From the NCBI GenBank assembly GCA_020433785.1, contig JAGRCC010000052.1, positions 1 to 19,807 on the forward strand: a DNA stretch of 19,807 nucleotides. The letters are read 5' to 3'. This DNA comes from Anaerolineae bacterium (lineage in GTDB: Bacteria > Chloroflexota > Anaerolineae > 4572-78 > J111). The notes under the pieces are model-generated. The model was not told the DNA's origin, did no database searches, and was given only the letters and a program-made list of their open reading frames with translations. Positions 5,644-13,386 of the stretch are shown here, piece after piece. Position numbers and translations under genes: made by a program. How positions within the stretch are numbered: position 1 is the first letter of the stretch; every line of letters starts with the position of its first letter.

Positions 5644-8439
5644 GTGGAAATATTACTGGCTAAACGCTGGCATCACCTTGCCGCGGATGAAGTAACAGAA
5701 TTAATGGGAAGCAGCCAGGAAAAGGGGCTGAATTCTTTTGAAGTTGAACAACGTCAGAAACGTTTTGGTCCCAATGTGTTAACGCCACAACGCGGCAAAA
5801 GCCCGTTAGTGCGTTTTCTGTTGCAGTTTCACCACCCCCTGCTTTACATTTTGATGGCGGCAGCGGTTATTGCTGCGGTATCTAAGGAAGTGGTAGACGC
5901 CGCTGTCATATTTGGGGTGGTGTTGATCAACGCCATCATTGGTTATGTACAGGAAGCTAAGGCAGAAAAAGCGCTTGAAGCTTTAGCCCGGACAATGACC
6001 ACCTCGGCCACCGTCATCCGCGCCGGCCAGAAACAACAGATAGACGCAACCGGGCTGGTTCCCGGCGATATCGTACTGCTTCAAGCAGGTGACAAAGTGC
6101 CTGCCGACCTGCGTCTGGCCCGATCACGTGATCTGCAAATTGATGAGTCTGCCCTGACCGGCGAGTCAATGCCTGTTGAAAAGCAAGCAGAGTGCCAACT
6201 GGACATCGAAACGCTACTGGCCGACCGCCATAATATGGCCTACACCTCAACCCTGGTTACGTATGGGCAGAGCCAGGGCGTGGTTGTCGCTACCGGCGAC
6301 CATACAGAGGTTGGGCGCATCTCTCAATTAATTGCTACTGCGCAAGAGATGCAAACGCCCCTAACTCGCAAGATTGCCCATTTCAGCAATATTCTGCTCT
6401 ACCTGATTCTGGCCCTGGCTGCCGTTACGTTCCTGGTGGGAGTGTGGCGGGGAGAATCGGCCCTAAATATGCTCTTGGCCGCGGTGGCTTTGGCCGTTGG
6501 GGCCATTCCAGAAGGGCTGCCGGCAGCGATCACCGTGGTGCTGGCCATTGGTGTTTCGCGTATGGCCCGGCGGCGAGCCATCATTCGCAAACTGCCTAGT
6601 GTGGAGACGCTGGGCGGCACAACCGTTATCTGCTCAGACAAGACCGGTACACTGACCCAAAACCAGATGACTGTACAACAGATTTTTGCAGATGGGATAA
6701 CTTACGACGTGACCGGTACAGGCTACGCCCCATCTGGCCAGATACTTAACCAAAACGGTCAGAAAATTGACGGGTCTTCGTGGGCGTTAAGAGAGACGCT
6801 GGTCGCTGGCTACCTTTGTAACGACAGCCGGATAATCGAGCAAGAAGAACAATGGACGGTTCAGGGAGATCCCACCGAAGGCGCCCTCCTGGCCGTAGCC
6901 CACAAAGACGGTTTTGATGTAGATAGGCTGGATGAGCAGTTGCCTCGTCTGGATACCATTCCGTTCGAGGCAGAGCATCGCTATATGGCAACCCTGCACG
7001 ATATCGGAGAGGGCCAGCCCCGGCCGGTTTATGTTAAGGGCGGTGTTGAAGCAGTCCTGGCGAAGTGTGACGCGGCGCTCAACGCGACGGGAGACACGAT
7101 GCCTCTGGATGTGGACGGGGTACACCGGGCCATGGAAGCCTTAGCTGCCAGAGGGTTGCGGGTGCTGGCCCTGGCCCGAGGCGAGTTACCGCCGTCCACA
7201 ACCGACTTGAATCATGTCAACGTAGCCTCAGGCCTGACCTTTCTTGGGCTGCAAGGAATCATCGATCCTCCGCGTGAGGAAGCGGTGGCTGCGGTGAGGG
7301 TCTGCCAGAGAGCCGGCATTCAGGTAAAAATGATAACCGGCGACCACGCTCTCACTGCCAGAGCTATTGCTCAACAGATTGGACTGGACGGTGCTACAGC
7401 AAACGAGCAAGGCCTTCCCGCCGTCCTGACCGGGCAGCAACTAGCCGAACTTTCTGATGAGGAACTGGTTGACGCGGCCGAAACTACGGCAGTATTTGCC
7501 CGGGTGACCCCGGAGCAAAAGCTGCGTCTGGTTCAAGCCTTGCAAACTCGCGGACATGTGGTAGCAATGACCGGCGACGGTGTCAATGATGCCCCGGCTC
7601 TGAAACAGGCCAATATCGGCGTGGCTATGGGCATTACCGGCACAGATGTTTCGAAAGAAGCCGCAGCTATGATTTTGACGGATGATAACTTTGCCTCTAT
7701 TGAGGCCGCTGTTGAGGAAGGGCGAGGCCTCTTCGACAACCTGACCAAAATTATCGCCTGGACGCTGCCAACCAACCTGGGAGAGGGGTTGATTATCTTG
7801 GCTGCCGTTTTCACCGGCGTGGCCCTGCCCATCCTACCTGTCCAGATATTGTGGATCAATATGGTTACGGTAGGCGTATTAGGCCTGGTTCTAGCCGTTG
7901 AGCCTCGGGAACCGGATATTATGAGCCGTCTGCCGCGTGACCCGCAAACTCCCATTTTAACGGGTGTCTTGATTGGACGGATATTTCTTGTCGCAGCCTT
8001 CATTTTGATGGGGGCCTTTGGCCTCTTCATTTGGATGAAGGAGAATGGGGCCGGCGTAGTCGAGGCGCGCACGGTCGCTGTAAATGCTGTAGTTATGGTC
8101 GAAATATTCTACCTATTTAACTGCCGCTCCTTCACTCACTCCATGTTCCGGATCGGGCTGTTTTCCAACCGGTGGCTGTTTGGCGGGGTGATTGTTATGA
8201 TAATTCTGCAGCTGCTGTTTACCTACTTGCCGGTGATGAACCAATTGTTCCACACCACGCCCATTAGCCTAGAGGCCTGGGGTTTCGTTGTGGGGGTGGG
8301 CGTTGTGACTTACCTGGTTGTGGAAATTGAAAAATGGATATGGCGTCGAATGTCAGCCGGTATCCCGGACGACGTTCAGGGAAGCAGTGTCGTCACCAGG
8401 GGGACAAATCTCAGACAAAAAAATAAGACAAGCATTTGA
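5644..8439 (+). CDS. cation-transporting P-type ATPase (P2-like)
   Basis: With the GTG start at 5644 the product is 931 aa. An aaggag RBS (5631-5636) lies 7 bases before this GTG, which makes it more likely than the ATG at 5623. All core motifs are present: cation ATPase N-domain (about 8-75), actuator TGES (T172-S175), phosphorylation motif DKTGTLT (D332), KGGVE in the nucleotide-binding domain, and hinge MTGDGVNDAPALK. Membrane helix M4 has the PEGLP kink of P2 ATPases. M5 keeps Asn and Glu (TNLGEG). In M6 the aspartate that co-ordinates cations in SERCA (D800) is Val743 (INMVTVGVLG), so ion specificity or stoichiometry may differ from Ca2+ pumps. Related bacterial pumps also deviate here. 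It follows two small membrane or soluble ORFs and probably forms an operon with the 59-aa gene. Confidence 0.95.
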   Translation: MEILLAKRWHHLAADEVTELMGSSQEKGLNSFEVEQRQKRFGPNVLTPQRGKSPLVRFLLQFHHPLLYILMAAAVIAAVSKEVVDAAVIFGVVLINAIIGYVQEAKAEKALEALARTMTTSATVIRAGQKQQIDATGLVPGDIVLLQAGDKVPADLRLARSRDLQIDESALTGESMPVEKQAECQLDIETLLADRHNMAYTSTLVTYGQSQGVVVATGDHTEVGRISQLIATAQEMQTPLTRKIAHFSNILLYLILALAAVTFLVGVWRGESALNMLLAAVALAVGAIPEGLPAAITVVLAIGVSRMARRRAIIRKLPSVETLGGTTVICSDKTGTLTQNQMTVQQIFADGITYDVTGTGYAPSGQILNQNGQKIDGSSWALRETLVAGYLCNDSRIIEQEEQWTVQGDPTEGALLAVAHKDGFDVDRLDEQLPRLDTIPFEAEHRYMATLHDIGEGQPRPVYVKGGVEAVLAKCDAALNATGDTMPLDVDGVHRAMEALAARGLRVLALARGELPPSTTDLNHVNVASGLTFLGLQGIIDPPREEAVAAVRVCQRAGIQVKMITGDHALTARAIAQQIGLDGATANEQGLPAVLTGQQLAELSDEELVDAAETTAVFARVTPEQKLRLVQALQTRGHVVAMTGDGVNDAPALKQANIGVAMGITGTDVSKEAAAMILTDDNFASIEAAVEEGRGLFDNLTKIIAWTLPTNLGEGLIILAAVFTGVALPILPVQILWINMVTVGVLGLVLAVEPREPDIMSRLPRDPQTPILTGVLIGRIFLVAAFILMGAFGLFIWMKENGAGVVEARTVAVNAVVMVEIFYLFNCRSFTHSMFRIGLFSNRWLFGGVIVMIILQLLFTYLPVMNQLFHTTPISLEAWGFVVGVGVVTYLVVEIEKWIWRRMSAGIPDDVQGSSVVTRGTNLRQKNKTSI

Positions 8440-8455
8440 AAGGAGTGAAAAAAGC

Positions 8456-8635
8456 ATGGAACTCAAAAATCTACAGAAACACATTCACAGTGGAGAAGAG
8501 TTGGCTAGACTGGCCGAGCAAACCCAATGCCAGGTTGAGGTTGTGAACTACAGCGACTTTTTGATGGCGTTTGGCGGGGTGGGTTGCTTGCTGCGTTATC
8601 TCAGCCCGGAAGAGTATTACCGAGACTTATTATAA
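8456..8635 (+). CDS. 59-aa hypothetical protein
   Basis: This short soluble protein starts [19 protein letters not shown] and ends [13 protein letters not shown]. It contains a [20 protein letters not shown] segment with one cysteine and no membrane helix of full length. I do not recognise a family. An aaaggagtg RBS about 10 bases before the ATG supports translation, and the gene begins 16 bp after the ATPase stop, so the two are likely translated from one transcript. The next gene follows after 16 bp. It may be a small partner of the ATPase or the nucleotidyltransferase. That is inference. Confidence 0.65.
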   Translation: MELKNLQKHIHSGEELARLAEQTQCQVEVVNYSDFLMAFGGVGCLLRYLSPEEYYRDLL

Positions 8636-8651
8636 ATCAGGCAGGTGCATA

Positions 8652-9401
8652 ATGAAAGCAGTCATTATGGCAGGGGGTCGCGGGTCGCGGCTCCGGAAGC
8701 TAACGACACAACGCCCCAAGCCAATGTTACCTTTACTCAATAAACCGGTGCTGGCTCACCTCCTCAATCTGCTCAAGCATCACCAAATTACGGATGTAGT
8801 TATCACGGTTCGGTACCTGGCCGAGCAAATTAAGAACTACTTTGGTGACGGTCGTGACCGGGGAATGGCGATTCAATATGCCATAGAAAACAGTCCTCTC
8901 GGAACAGCCGGTAGTGTCAAGAATGCAGAATCATATTTGGGTGATGAACCTTTTTTAGTCATAAGTGGTGACGCCATAACCGATTTCGATCTATCATCTG
9001 TTTTGCAATTTCACCGGGATAAACAAGCGGCAGTCACGATGGTGCTCAAGCATGTTGCTGACCCGCTAGAATATGGCGTGGTTGTGACTGACGCTGGCGG
9101 TCGCATCCGGCACTATCTGGAGAAACCTGACCACGGGCAGGTTATTTCCAATACTGTCAACACAGGAATTTACGTGCTGGAGCCTGAAGTGCTGGCGATG
9201 ATGAAGCCTAACGAAGTTTATGATTTCTCTTATGATATATTCCCACGCTTATTGAGCCAGAACATCCCCCTCTTCGGATACCTGGCCAATGGCTACTGGT
9301 GTGATATAGGTACGATTCAAAGGTATAGACAAGCCACACACGACGCTCTGGTTGGCAAAGTGAAGCATATTGACCGGGGCAGCGGATTGGTGGTGGCATA
9401 G
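8652..9401 (+). CDS. sugar-phosphate nucleotidyltransferase, truncated C-terminus
   Basis: The 249-aa product is a complete nucleotidyl-transferase domain of the mannose-1-phosphate guanylyltransferase / glucose-1-phosphate thymidylyltransferase type. It has the nucleotide-binding signature [12 protein letters not shown]...RPKPMLPL at the N-terminus, the metal-binding SGDAITDFD, the EKPDHG motif and the GYWCDIGT motif near residue 215. Family members normally continue into a left-handed beta-helix with hexapeptide repeats. Here the frame stops at 9401, but the missing beta-helix start is readable one base out of register at 9398-9475, so a single-base deletion probably truncated the gene. Whether the catalytic domain alone is active is unknown. 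It begins 16 bp after the 59-aa gene; its RBS (cagg) is weak. Confidence 0.88.
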   Translation: MKAVIMAGGRGSRLRKLTTQRPKPMLPLLNKPVLAHLLNLLKHHQITDVVITVRYLAEQIKNYFGDGRDRGMAIQYAIENSPLGTAGSVKNAESYLGDEPFLVISGDAITDFDLSSVLQFHRDKQAAVTMVLKHVADPLEYGVVVTDAGGRIRHYLEKPDHGQVISNTVNTGIYVLEPEVLAMMKPNEVYDFSYDIFPRLLSQNIPLFGYLANGYWCDIGTIQRYRQATHDALVGKVKHIDRGSGLVVA

Positions 9402-9475
9402 GGCTTGGCCGGGATGTGGAGATTGCGCCTGATGCAGTTCTATATGGGCCAATCTATTCAGGGAATGAGGCCAAC
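9398..9475 (+). pseudogene. frameshifted beta-helix remnant of the nucleotidyltransferase
   Basis: From 9398 in the shifted frame the sequence reads [18 protein letters not shown], then IYSGNEAN, which is the hexapeptide-repeat start expected right after the transferase domain. It ends where the RBS of the next USP begins (9481). The rest of the beta-helix and any further domain are absent, so a deletion followed or accompanied the frameshift. Confidence 0.65.
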
Positions 9476-9494
9476 AAAAAAGGAGAAATATGTC

Positions 9495-10604
9495 GTGAAC
9501 CGCTTTAAGAATATTTTGGTGGTTGTTGCTGATAAAACCGATCATAATGTGATCCTCGGACGGGCCCTGACCCTGGGCCAGAGAAACCAGGCTCGTTTGA
9601 CGGTTGTTAATGTTGTTAAAGATATGCTCCATATCGACCAGATGCCTATCGCGCCGGAGTCGCCTGCGGATGTTCAAGAGTCGGACATCAAGATTATTGA
9701 AGAACTGTCCCGTGATACATCTTTGCCAATCATATCGGCCCAGCTTGCGGAAGTTCAGGGGCCTATCAGAGATGCTGCGGAATTACCCCGCCAGCCGCAC
9801 ATATCGGCCCCCTCGAAGCCGGCTGTGTCTATTCAAGAGTACATCATTGAAGAAGGTCACCGTGACTTGAAGCAATCTGTTGCAGCCCTCCGTCAGGCAG
9901 GGGTCCAGGTTAGCAGCAAGGTGCTGTCCGGGACGCCATTTCTGGAGATCATCCGGGAGGTGTTGCGCAACAAACATGACCTGGTAATGATTGCCGCTGA
10001 GGGTCAGAGCGGGCTGAAAAAGATGTTATTTGGCAGCACCACCATGCATTTGATGCGTAAGTGTCCATGCCCGGTCTGGGTGATGAAGCCGAGCCAGCCT
10101 AAACAATATAGCCGAATCCTGGCTGCTGTAGATCCGACCCCGCTTGATGAGAAGCGAAACGCGCTCAATATGAAGATTATGGATCTGGCGACTTCATTGG
10201 CTCAGTTGGAGCAAAGTGAGCTTCATATTGTCCACGCCTGGGCTCTATACCGTGAGTTCGGCCTGACGTATGGGCATATCCAAATACCTAAGAGTGAGTT
10301 GGACAAGTTGATTCGGGAAACTGAAACTATGCACGGGCGTTGGTTTAGCGAACTTCTGCGAGAGTATCCTTTGGAAAAACTAAATTGCCAGGTGCATCTA
10401 TTGCATGGCGACGCGGGCACCTTGATTCCTGAACAGGCAAAAGAGAAGGAGATTGAACTCATTGTCATGGGTACCGTGTGCCGAACTGGGGTGGTAGGTT
10501 TGCTCATCGGCAACACCGCCGAAAATGTTCTTCGCCAGGTGAATTGTTCGGTGCTGACGGTCAAGCCGGACGGGTTTGTTACGCCGGTAAGATTGGACAA
10601 TTAG
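9495..10604 (+). CDS. UspE-like tandem universal stress protein
   Basis: The GTG at 9495 is preferred because an aaaaaaggag RBS ends 9 bases upstream and the protein then begins NRFKNILVVVADKTDHN, like other USPs; the longer reading from 9405 overlaps beta-helix remnant sequence. The product is 369 aa. Domain 1 (about 1-205) contains an insertion rich in Pro/Glu and ends MIAAEGQSGLKKMLFGST and KCPCPVWVMKP. Domain 2 (about 215-369) ends VMGTVCRTGVVGLLIGNTAE and the tail VKPDGFVTPVRLDN, closely resembling the C-terminus of UspE proteins. The ATP loops are of the UspE kind, not the canonical G-2x-G-9x-GS form. A truncated paralogue lies at 12763. It is probably co-transcribed with the MpsC-family gene 53 bp downstream. 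Confidence 0.9.
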   Translation: MNRFKNILVVVADKTDHNVILGRALTLGQRNQARLTVVNVVKDMLHIDQMPIAPESPADVQESDIKIIEELSRDTSLPIISAQLAEVQGPIRDAAELPRQPHISAPSKPAVSIQEYIIEEGHRDLKQSVAALRQAGVQVSSKVLSGTPFLEIIREVLRNKHDLVMIAAEGQSGLKKMLFGSTTMHLMRKCPCPVWVMKPSQPKQYSRILAAVDPTPLDEKRNALNMKIMDLATSLAQLEQSELHIVHAWALYREFGLTYGHIQIPKSELDKLIRETETMHGRWFSELLREYPLEKLNCQVHLLHGDAGTLIPEQAKEKEIELIVMGTVCRTGVVGLLIGNTAENVLRQVNCSVLTVKPDGFVTPVRLDN

Positions 10605-10657
10605 TGAAAGTATCACCGTACATAGGGCAATTGAATATTGTCGAAAAATAAGGGTAT

Positions 10658-11053
10658 ATGCGTATGATGACAACCGAAACCCAAGCACTTCAACAAAAGG
10701 TAGCCCAAACCCTACAGGATCTCTGGGAATATTATACCGGAGTTCGTCCTGGCCGAGCCATTGTAGTCATTAACCAGCAGGCCATTGCGGTCTTGTTGGA
10801 AGAAATCCTGACTCCGGCCGAACAGCAAGTAGCCCGCACCGAAGCGGGGCGATCAACCCTTCAGAAGTATGGAGAGCGCATTCTGGAACAGGCCGGACCC
10901 TATCTGCAGCAGATGGTGGCCGAGACCGTAGATCAAGAGGTCAGCTTGGCTGAATTTCATCTGGACGTAATAACTGGGAATATTCTGGGGTTCTTTCTAC
11001 GACCAGGTGGTACAAACTTGAAATCTATTGATTTTAAGGATGGAAAAGAGTAA
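10658..11053 (+). CDS. DUF2294 / MpsC-family protein, second copy
   Basis: This soluble protein of up to 131 aa has the DUF2294 (MpsC) plan: LQQKVAQTLQDLWEYYTGVRPGR, then AIVVINQQAIAVLLEEILTPAEQQVA, a helix with GERILEQAGPYLQQMVAETV, and a final strand AEFHLDVITGNILGFFL. Three ATG codons compete (10658, 10664, 10667). The third matches the start of the paralogous pseudogene at 12976 (MTQIEA); aaggg at 10649-10653 is best spaced for 10664. It diverges from the copy at 692-1060 and has lost that copy's TGERIIV motif. It lies directly after the UspE-like gene and runs, in the same frame after its stop, into a USP scrap. Confidence 0.82.
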   Translation: MRMMTTETQALQQKVAQTLQDLWEYYTGVRPGRAIVVINQQAIAVLLEEILTPAEQQVARTEAGRSTLQKYGERILEQAGPYLQQMVAETVDQEVSLAEFHLDVITGNILGFFLRPGGTNLKSIDFKDGKE

Positions 11054-11215
11054 CGGAAACAAATTGCTGAGACAAATCAAGTGGACCTGATTGTGATGTG
11101 TACGCGTGGGCATTCTGGAATCAGTCGCTGGCTGATGGGCAGCGTTGCCGATCGCGTTGTTCGCGGAGCCAACGTTCCCGTGCTTTTAGTGCGAGCCCGA
11201 AAGGAAGAGACGTAA
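11054..11215 (+). pseudogene. C-terminal fragment of a universal stress protein
   Basis: Immediately after the MpsC-family stop codon, and in the same frame, 53 codons read QVDLIVMCTRGHSGISRWL, then MGSVADRVVRGANVPVLLVR. This is the last third of a UspA domain, including the 9x-GS part of the ATP loop. There is no start codon, RBS or N-terminal half, so it is a fragment. Either a deletion joined the two genes, or a read-through product would fuse the domains. The next gene starts 81 bp on. Confidence 0.75.
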
Positions 11216-11296
11216 AAAGGTTGAGCTACTTTACAATCCTGTCGTCTGACCCATATGGTGAGCCAAAATGTGGTCTTGAGGTGAGATGGAAGTGAT

Positions 11297-12640
11297 ATGG
11301 ACGAAATAATTCTGGAAATGAGCTTGATCCTGGCCTTGATCTTGCTCAATGGCTTCTTTGCCGCGACCGAGCTCGCCGTGGTCTCGGCGCGTACAAGTCA
11401 TCTACAGACCCTGGCTAATGCCGGTCACCATAAGGCACGGCGTGTACTGGCCCTGCAACAGGACCCGGCCCGTTTTCTCTCTACCGTGCAGATAGGCATC
11501 ACCCTCATTGGTACCCTGGCTTCGGCCATCGGCGGGGCGAGTGTTGTTCGCTTCCTGGAGTCCCGCCTGGCGGTGCTACCTCTGCCCTGGCCGGCGATCT
11601 ATATCGAGATGGCCACTCTACTGCTGGTGGTGGCCGTGATCTCATACCTTTCGCTGGTGCTGGGTGAGTTAGTGCCCAAGGAACTGGCCCTGCGCCGGAC
11701 CGTAGTCGTGGCTATGATGTTGAGCGGCCCTGTGGACTGGCTCTCGCGCCTGGCGCATCCATTGGTGTGGGTTCTCACCCGATCAAGCGGCCTGGTTCTA
11801 CGCCTTGTGATGAATCTAATCACACCGTTTTTTGGGCGGGAAGAAGCGGAAGCCGGAGTGACCGATGAGGAGGTTCTGACTATGTTGGGTGAAGGCGTGG
11901 CCGCGGGCACTTTTCACCCCTTTGAACAGACGCTGGTGCATGGCGTATTTCGTTTTGCCGATCGGCGGGTGCAGGAGATCATGAAACCCCGTATTGATAT
12001 AATAGCCGTGGCCGCCGATACACCCTTAGCCCAAGTGTTGGAACTGACCCATCAGCAAGGATACACCCGTTACCCGGTCTACGAGGGCGATCTCGACCAC
12101 ATCATAGGCCTGGCTCATATCAAGGACTTGCTGCTGGATAACAATCTCCAACGGCAGGTCAAGGAGGTGGCCCGGAAGCCGCTGCTAGTACCGGAAAGCC
12201 TCCGGCTGATCGAGATGCTTCGCCGGTTCCAGAGAGCCGGTACTCACCTGGCCATCGTGCTGGATGAATATGGCGGCACCGCTGGATTGGTCACCCTGGA
12301 GGACCTGTTAGAGGAAATTGTGGGCAGCATCGAGGATGAGCACCCTCATCCTGAGTCGGAACTCAGGCATTACCCCGATGGGACGTTGATCGTACCGGGG
12401 ACGCTGTCCATCCACGACCTGGCTGAGGCGTTGGGGGTGGTCCTGCCTGAGAAATCGCCCTATGAGACGGTGGCGGGCTTCATTCTACATTCTTTGGGGT
12501 ATATTCCACAGTCAGGGGAAGAGGTTGTGTATGAGGGTTACAAGCTGGCCGTCCAGGAAAGGGAAGGCCAGCGGATCAAGCAGGTGGTGATCGCTCCACT
12601 GTCCCGCAAGGAGGAAAGTGGGCATACGGACCGGACGTAG
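11297..12640 (+). CDS. CNNM/CBS/CorC-type membrane protein (hemolysin-family transporter)
   Basis: This 447-aa protein has the full domain order of the CorC/HlyC group. A CNNM (DUF21) membrane domain with about four helices spans residues 1-190, with the conserved [19 protein letters not shown] segment and [12 protein letters not shown] pair of CBS domains follows (about 210-335: [34 protein letters not shown], and [19 protein letters not shown]). The C-terminal CorC_HlyC domain spans about 355-440. Such proteins are linked to Mg2+/Co2+ or Na+ efflux; they are called hemolysin-like for historical reasons only. CBS domains bind adenine nucleotides, so activity may track energy state. The RBS is weak (gatggaag). 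It separates the two copies of the USP-MpsC pair. Confidence 0.93.
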   Translation: MDEIILEMSLILALILLNGFFAATELAVVSARTSHLQTLANAGHHKARRVLALQQDPARFLSTVQIGITLIGTLASAIGGASVVRFLESRLAVLPLPWPAIYIEMATLLLVVAVISYLSLVLGELVPKELALRRTVVVAMMLSGPVDWLSRLAHPLVWVLTRSSGLVLRLVMNLITPFFGREEAEAGVTDEEVLTMLGEGVAAGTFHPFEQTLVHGVFRFADRRVQEIMKPRIDIIAVAADTPLAQVLELTHQQGYTRYPVYEGDLDHIIGLAHIKDLLLDNNLQRQVKEVARKPLLVPESLRLIEMLRRFQRAGTHLAIVLDEYGGTAGLVTLEDLLEEIVGSIEDEHPHPESELRHYPDGTLIVPGTLSIHDLAEALGVVLPEKSPYETVAGFILHSLGYIPQSGEEVVYEGYKLAVQEREGQRIKQVVIAPLSRKEESGHTDRT

Positions 12641-12762
12641 GAAACCGCAAACAATAACCATGAATCATTATTATTCTGATCTATGGCATATAGTGTGGGT
12701 TGATTGTTTTGTGATTTTACAACCGAACCGCATTATTAGGAGACATACCGGAGGTGAGTATT

Positions 12763-12960
12763 ATGCAGCACTTTAAAAATATCCTTGTAGTTATTGATAG
12801 TAATTCCAGGAACGAAATAACCCTGGAACGGGCCGTGGGCTTGAGCCATAGAAACCAGGCTTGGCTGACGGTGGCTACCGTTGTAGAAAAATTGCCCCAT
12901 GGCGTACCTATGCTTTTCACATCAACCTGGCTGAACAGTGAGCGTAAAAGAAGTTGCTAA
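12763..12960 (+). pseudogene. truncated USP, decaying paralogue of the UspE-like gene
   Basis: A strong ggagg RBS (12750-12754) precedes an ATG at 12763. The first 45 or so residues, MQHFKNILVVIDSNS and LSHRNQAWLTVATVVEK, align with the start of the UspE-like protein at 9495. Similarity then ends and a stop follows at 12958-12960, giving 65 aa in place of about 370. The ATP loop and the second domain are gone. It may still be translated because the RBS is intact. Together with the next pseudogene it mirrors the intact pair at 9495-11053. Confidence 0.75.
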
Positions 12961-12975
12961 TAGAGGGATGAGATC

Positions 12976-13331
12976 ATGACACAAATCGAAGCCCAATCGC
13001 TTCAAATAAAGGTGGCCCAAACCCTACAGGATTTCCGGGAATTCTACACGGGGGTTCGTCCTGGCCGAGCCATGATTGTCATCGACCAGCAGGCCATTGC
13101 GGCCTTGCTGGAAGAAGTCCTGACCCCGGCCGAACGAAGGTAGCCCGCACCGAAGCAGGGCGAATAACCCTTCAGAAGTTTGGAGAGCACATTTTGGAAC
13201 AGGCCGGACCCCATCTACAACAGATGGTGGCGGAGGCCGTAGATCAAGAGGTCAGCCTGGTTGAGTTTCATATAAACGTAGTAAACGGAACTATCTTAAG
13301 TTTCTTTCTACGCTCAGTGGATACAACTTGA
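12976..13331 (+). pseudogene. frameshifted DUF2294 / MpsC-family gene
   Basis: From the ATG at 12976 the frame reads MTQIEAQSLQIKVAQTLQDF through LLEEVLTPAERR and hits a stop at 13141-13143 after 55 codons. Against the intact copy at 10658 the sequence is one base short just before this stop (gaacgaaggtag versus gaacagcaagtag). Shifting frame restores VARTEAGRITLQKFGEHILE through NVVNGTILSFFLR. A second one-base loss near 13317 then ends the frame at 13329-13331. Long stretches remain nearly identical in DNA to the intact copy, for example gttcgtcctggccgagccat, so the duplication is fairly recent. Confidence 0.85.
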
Positions 13332-13386
13332 AATCTATTGATTTTAGAGATGGATTGAAATCGTTATTTGTTAGGAGAAGCATCCT

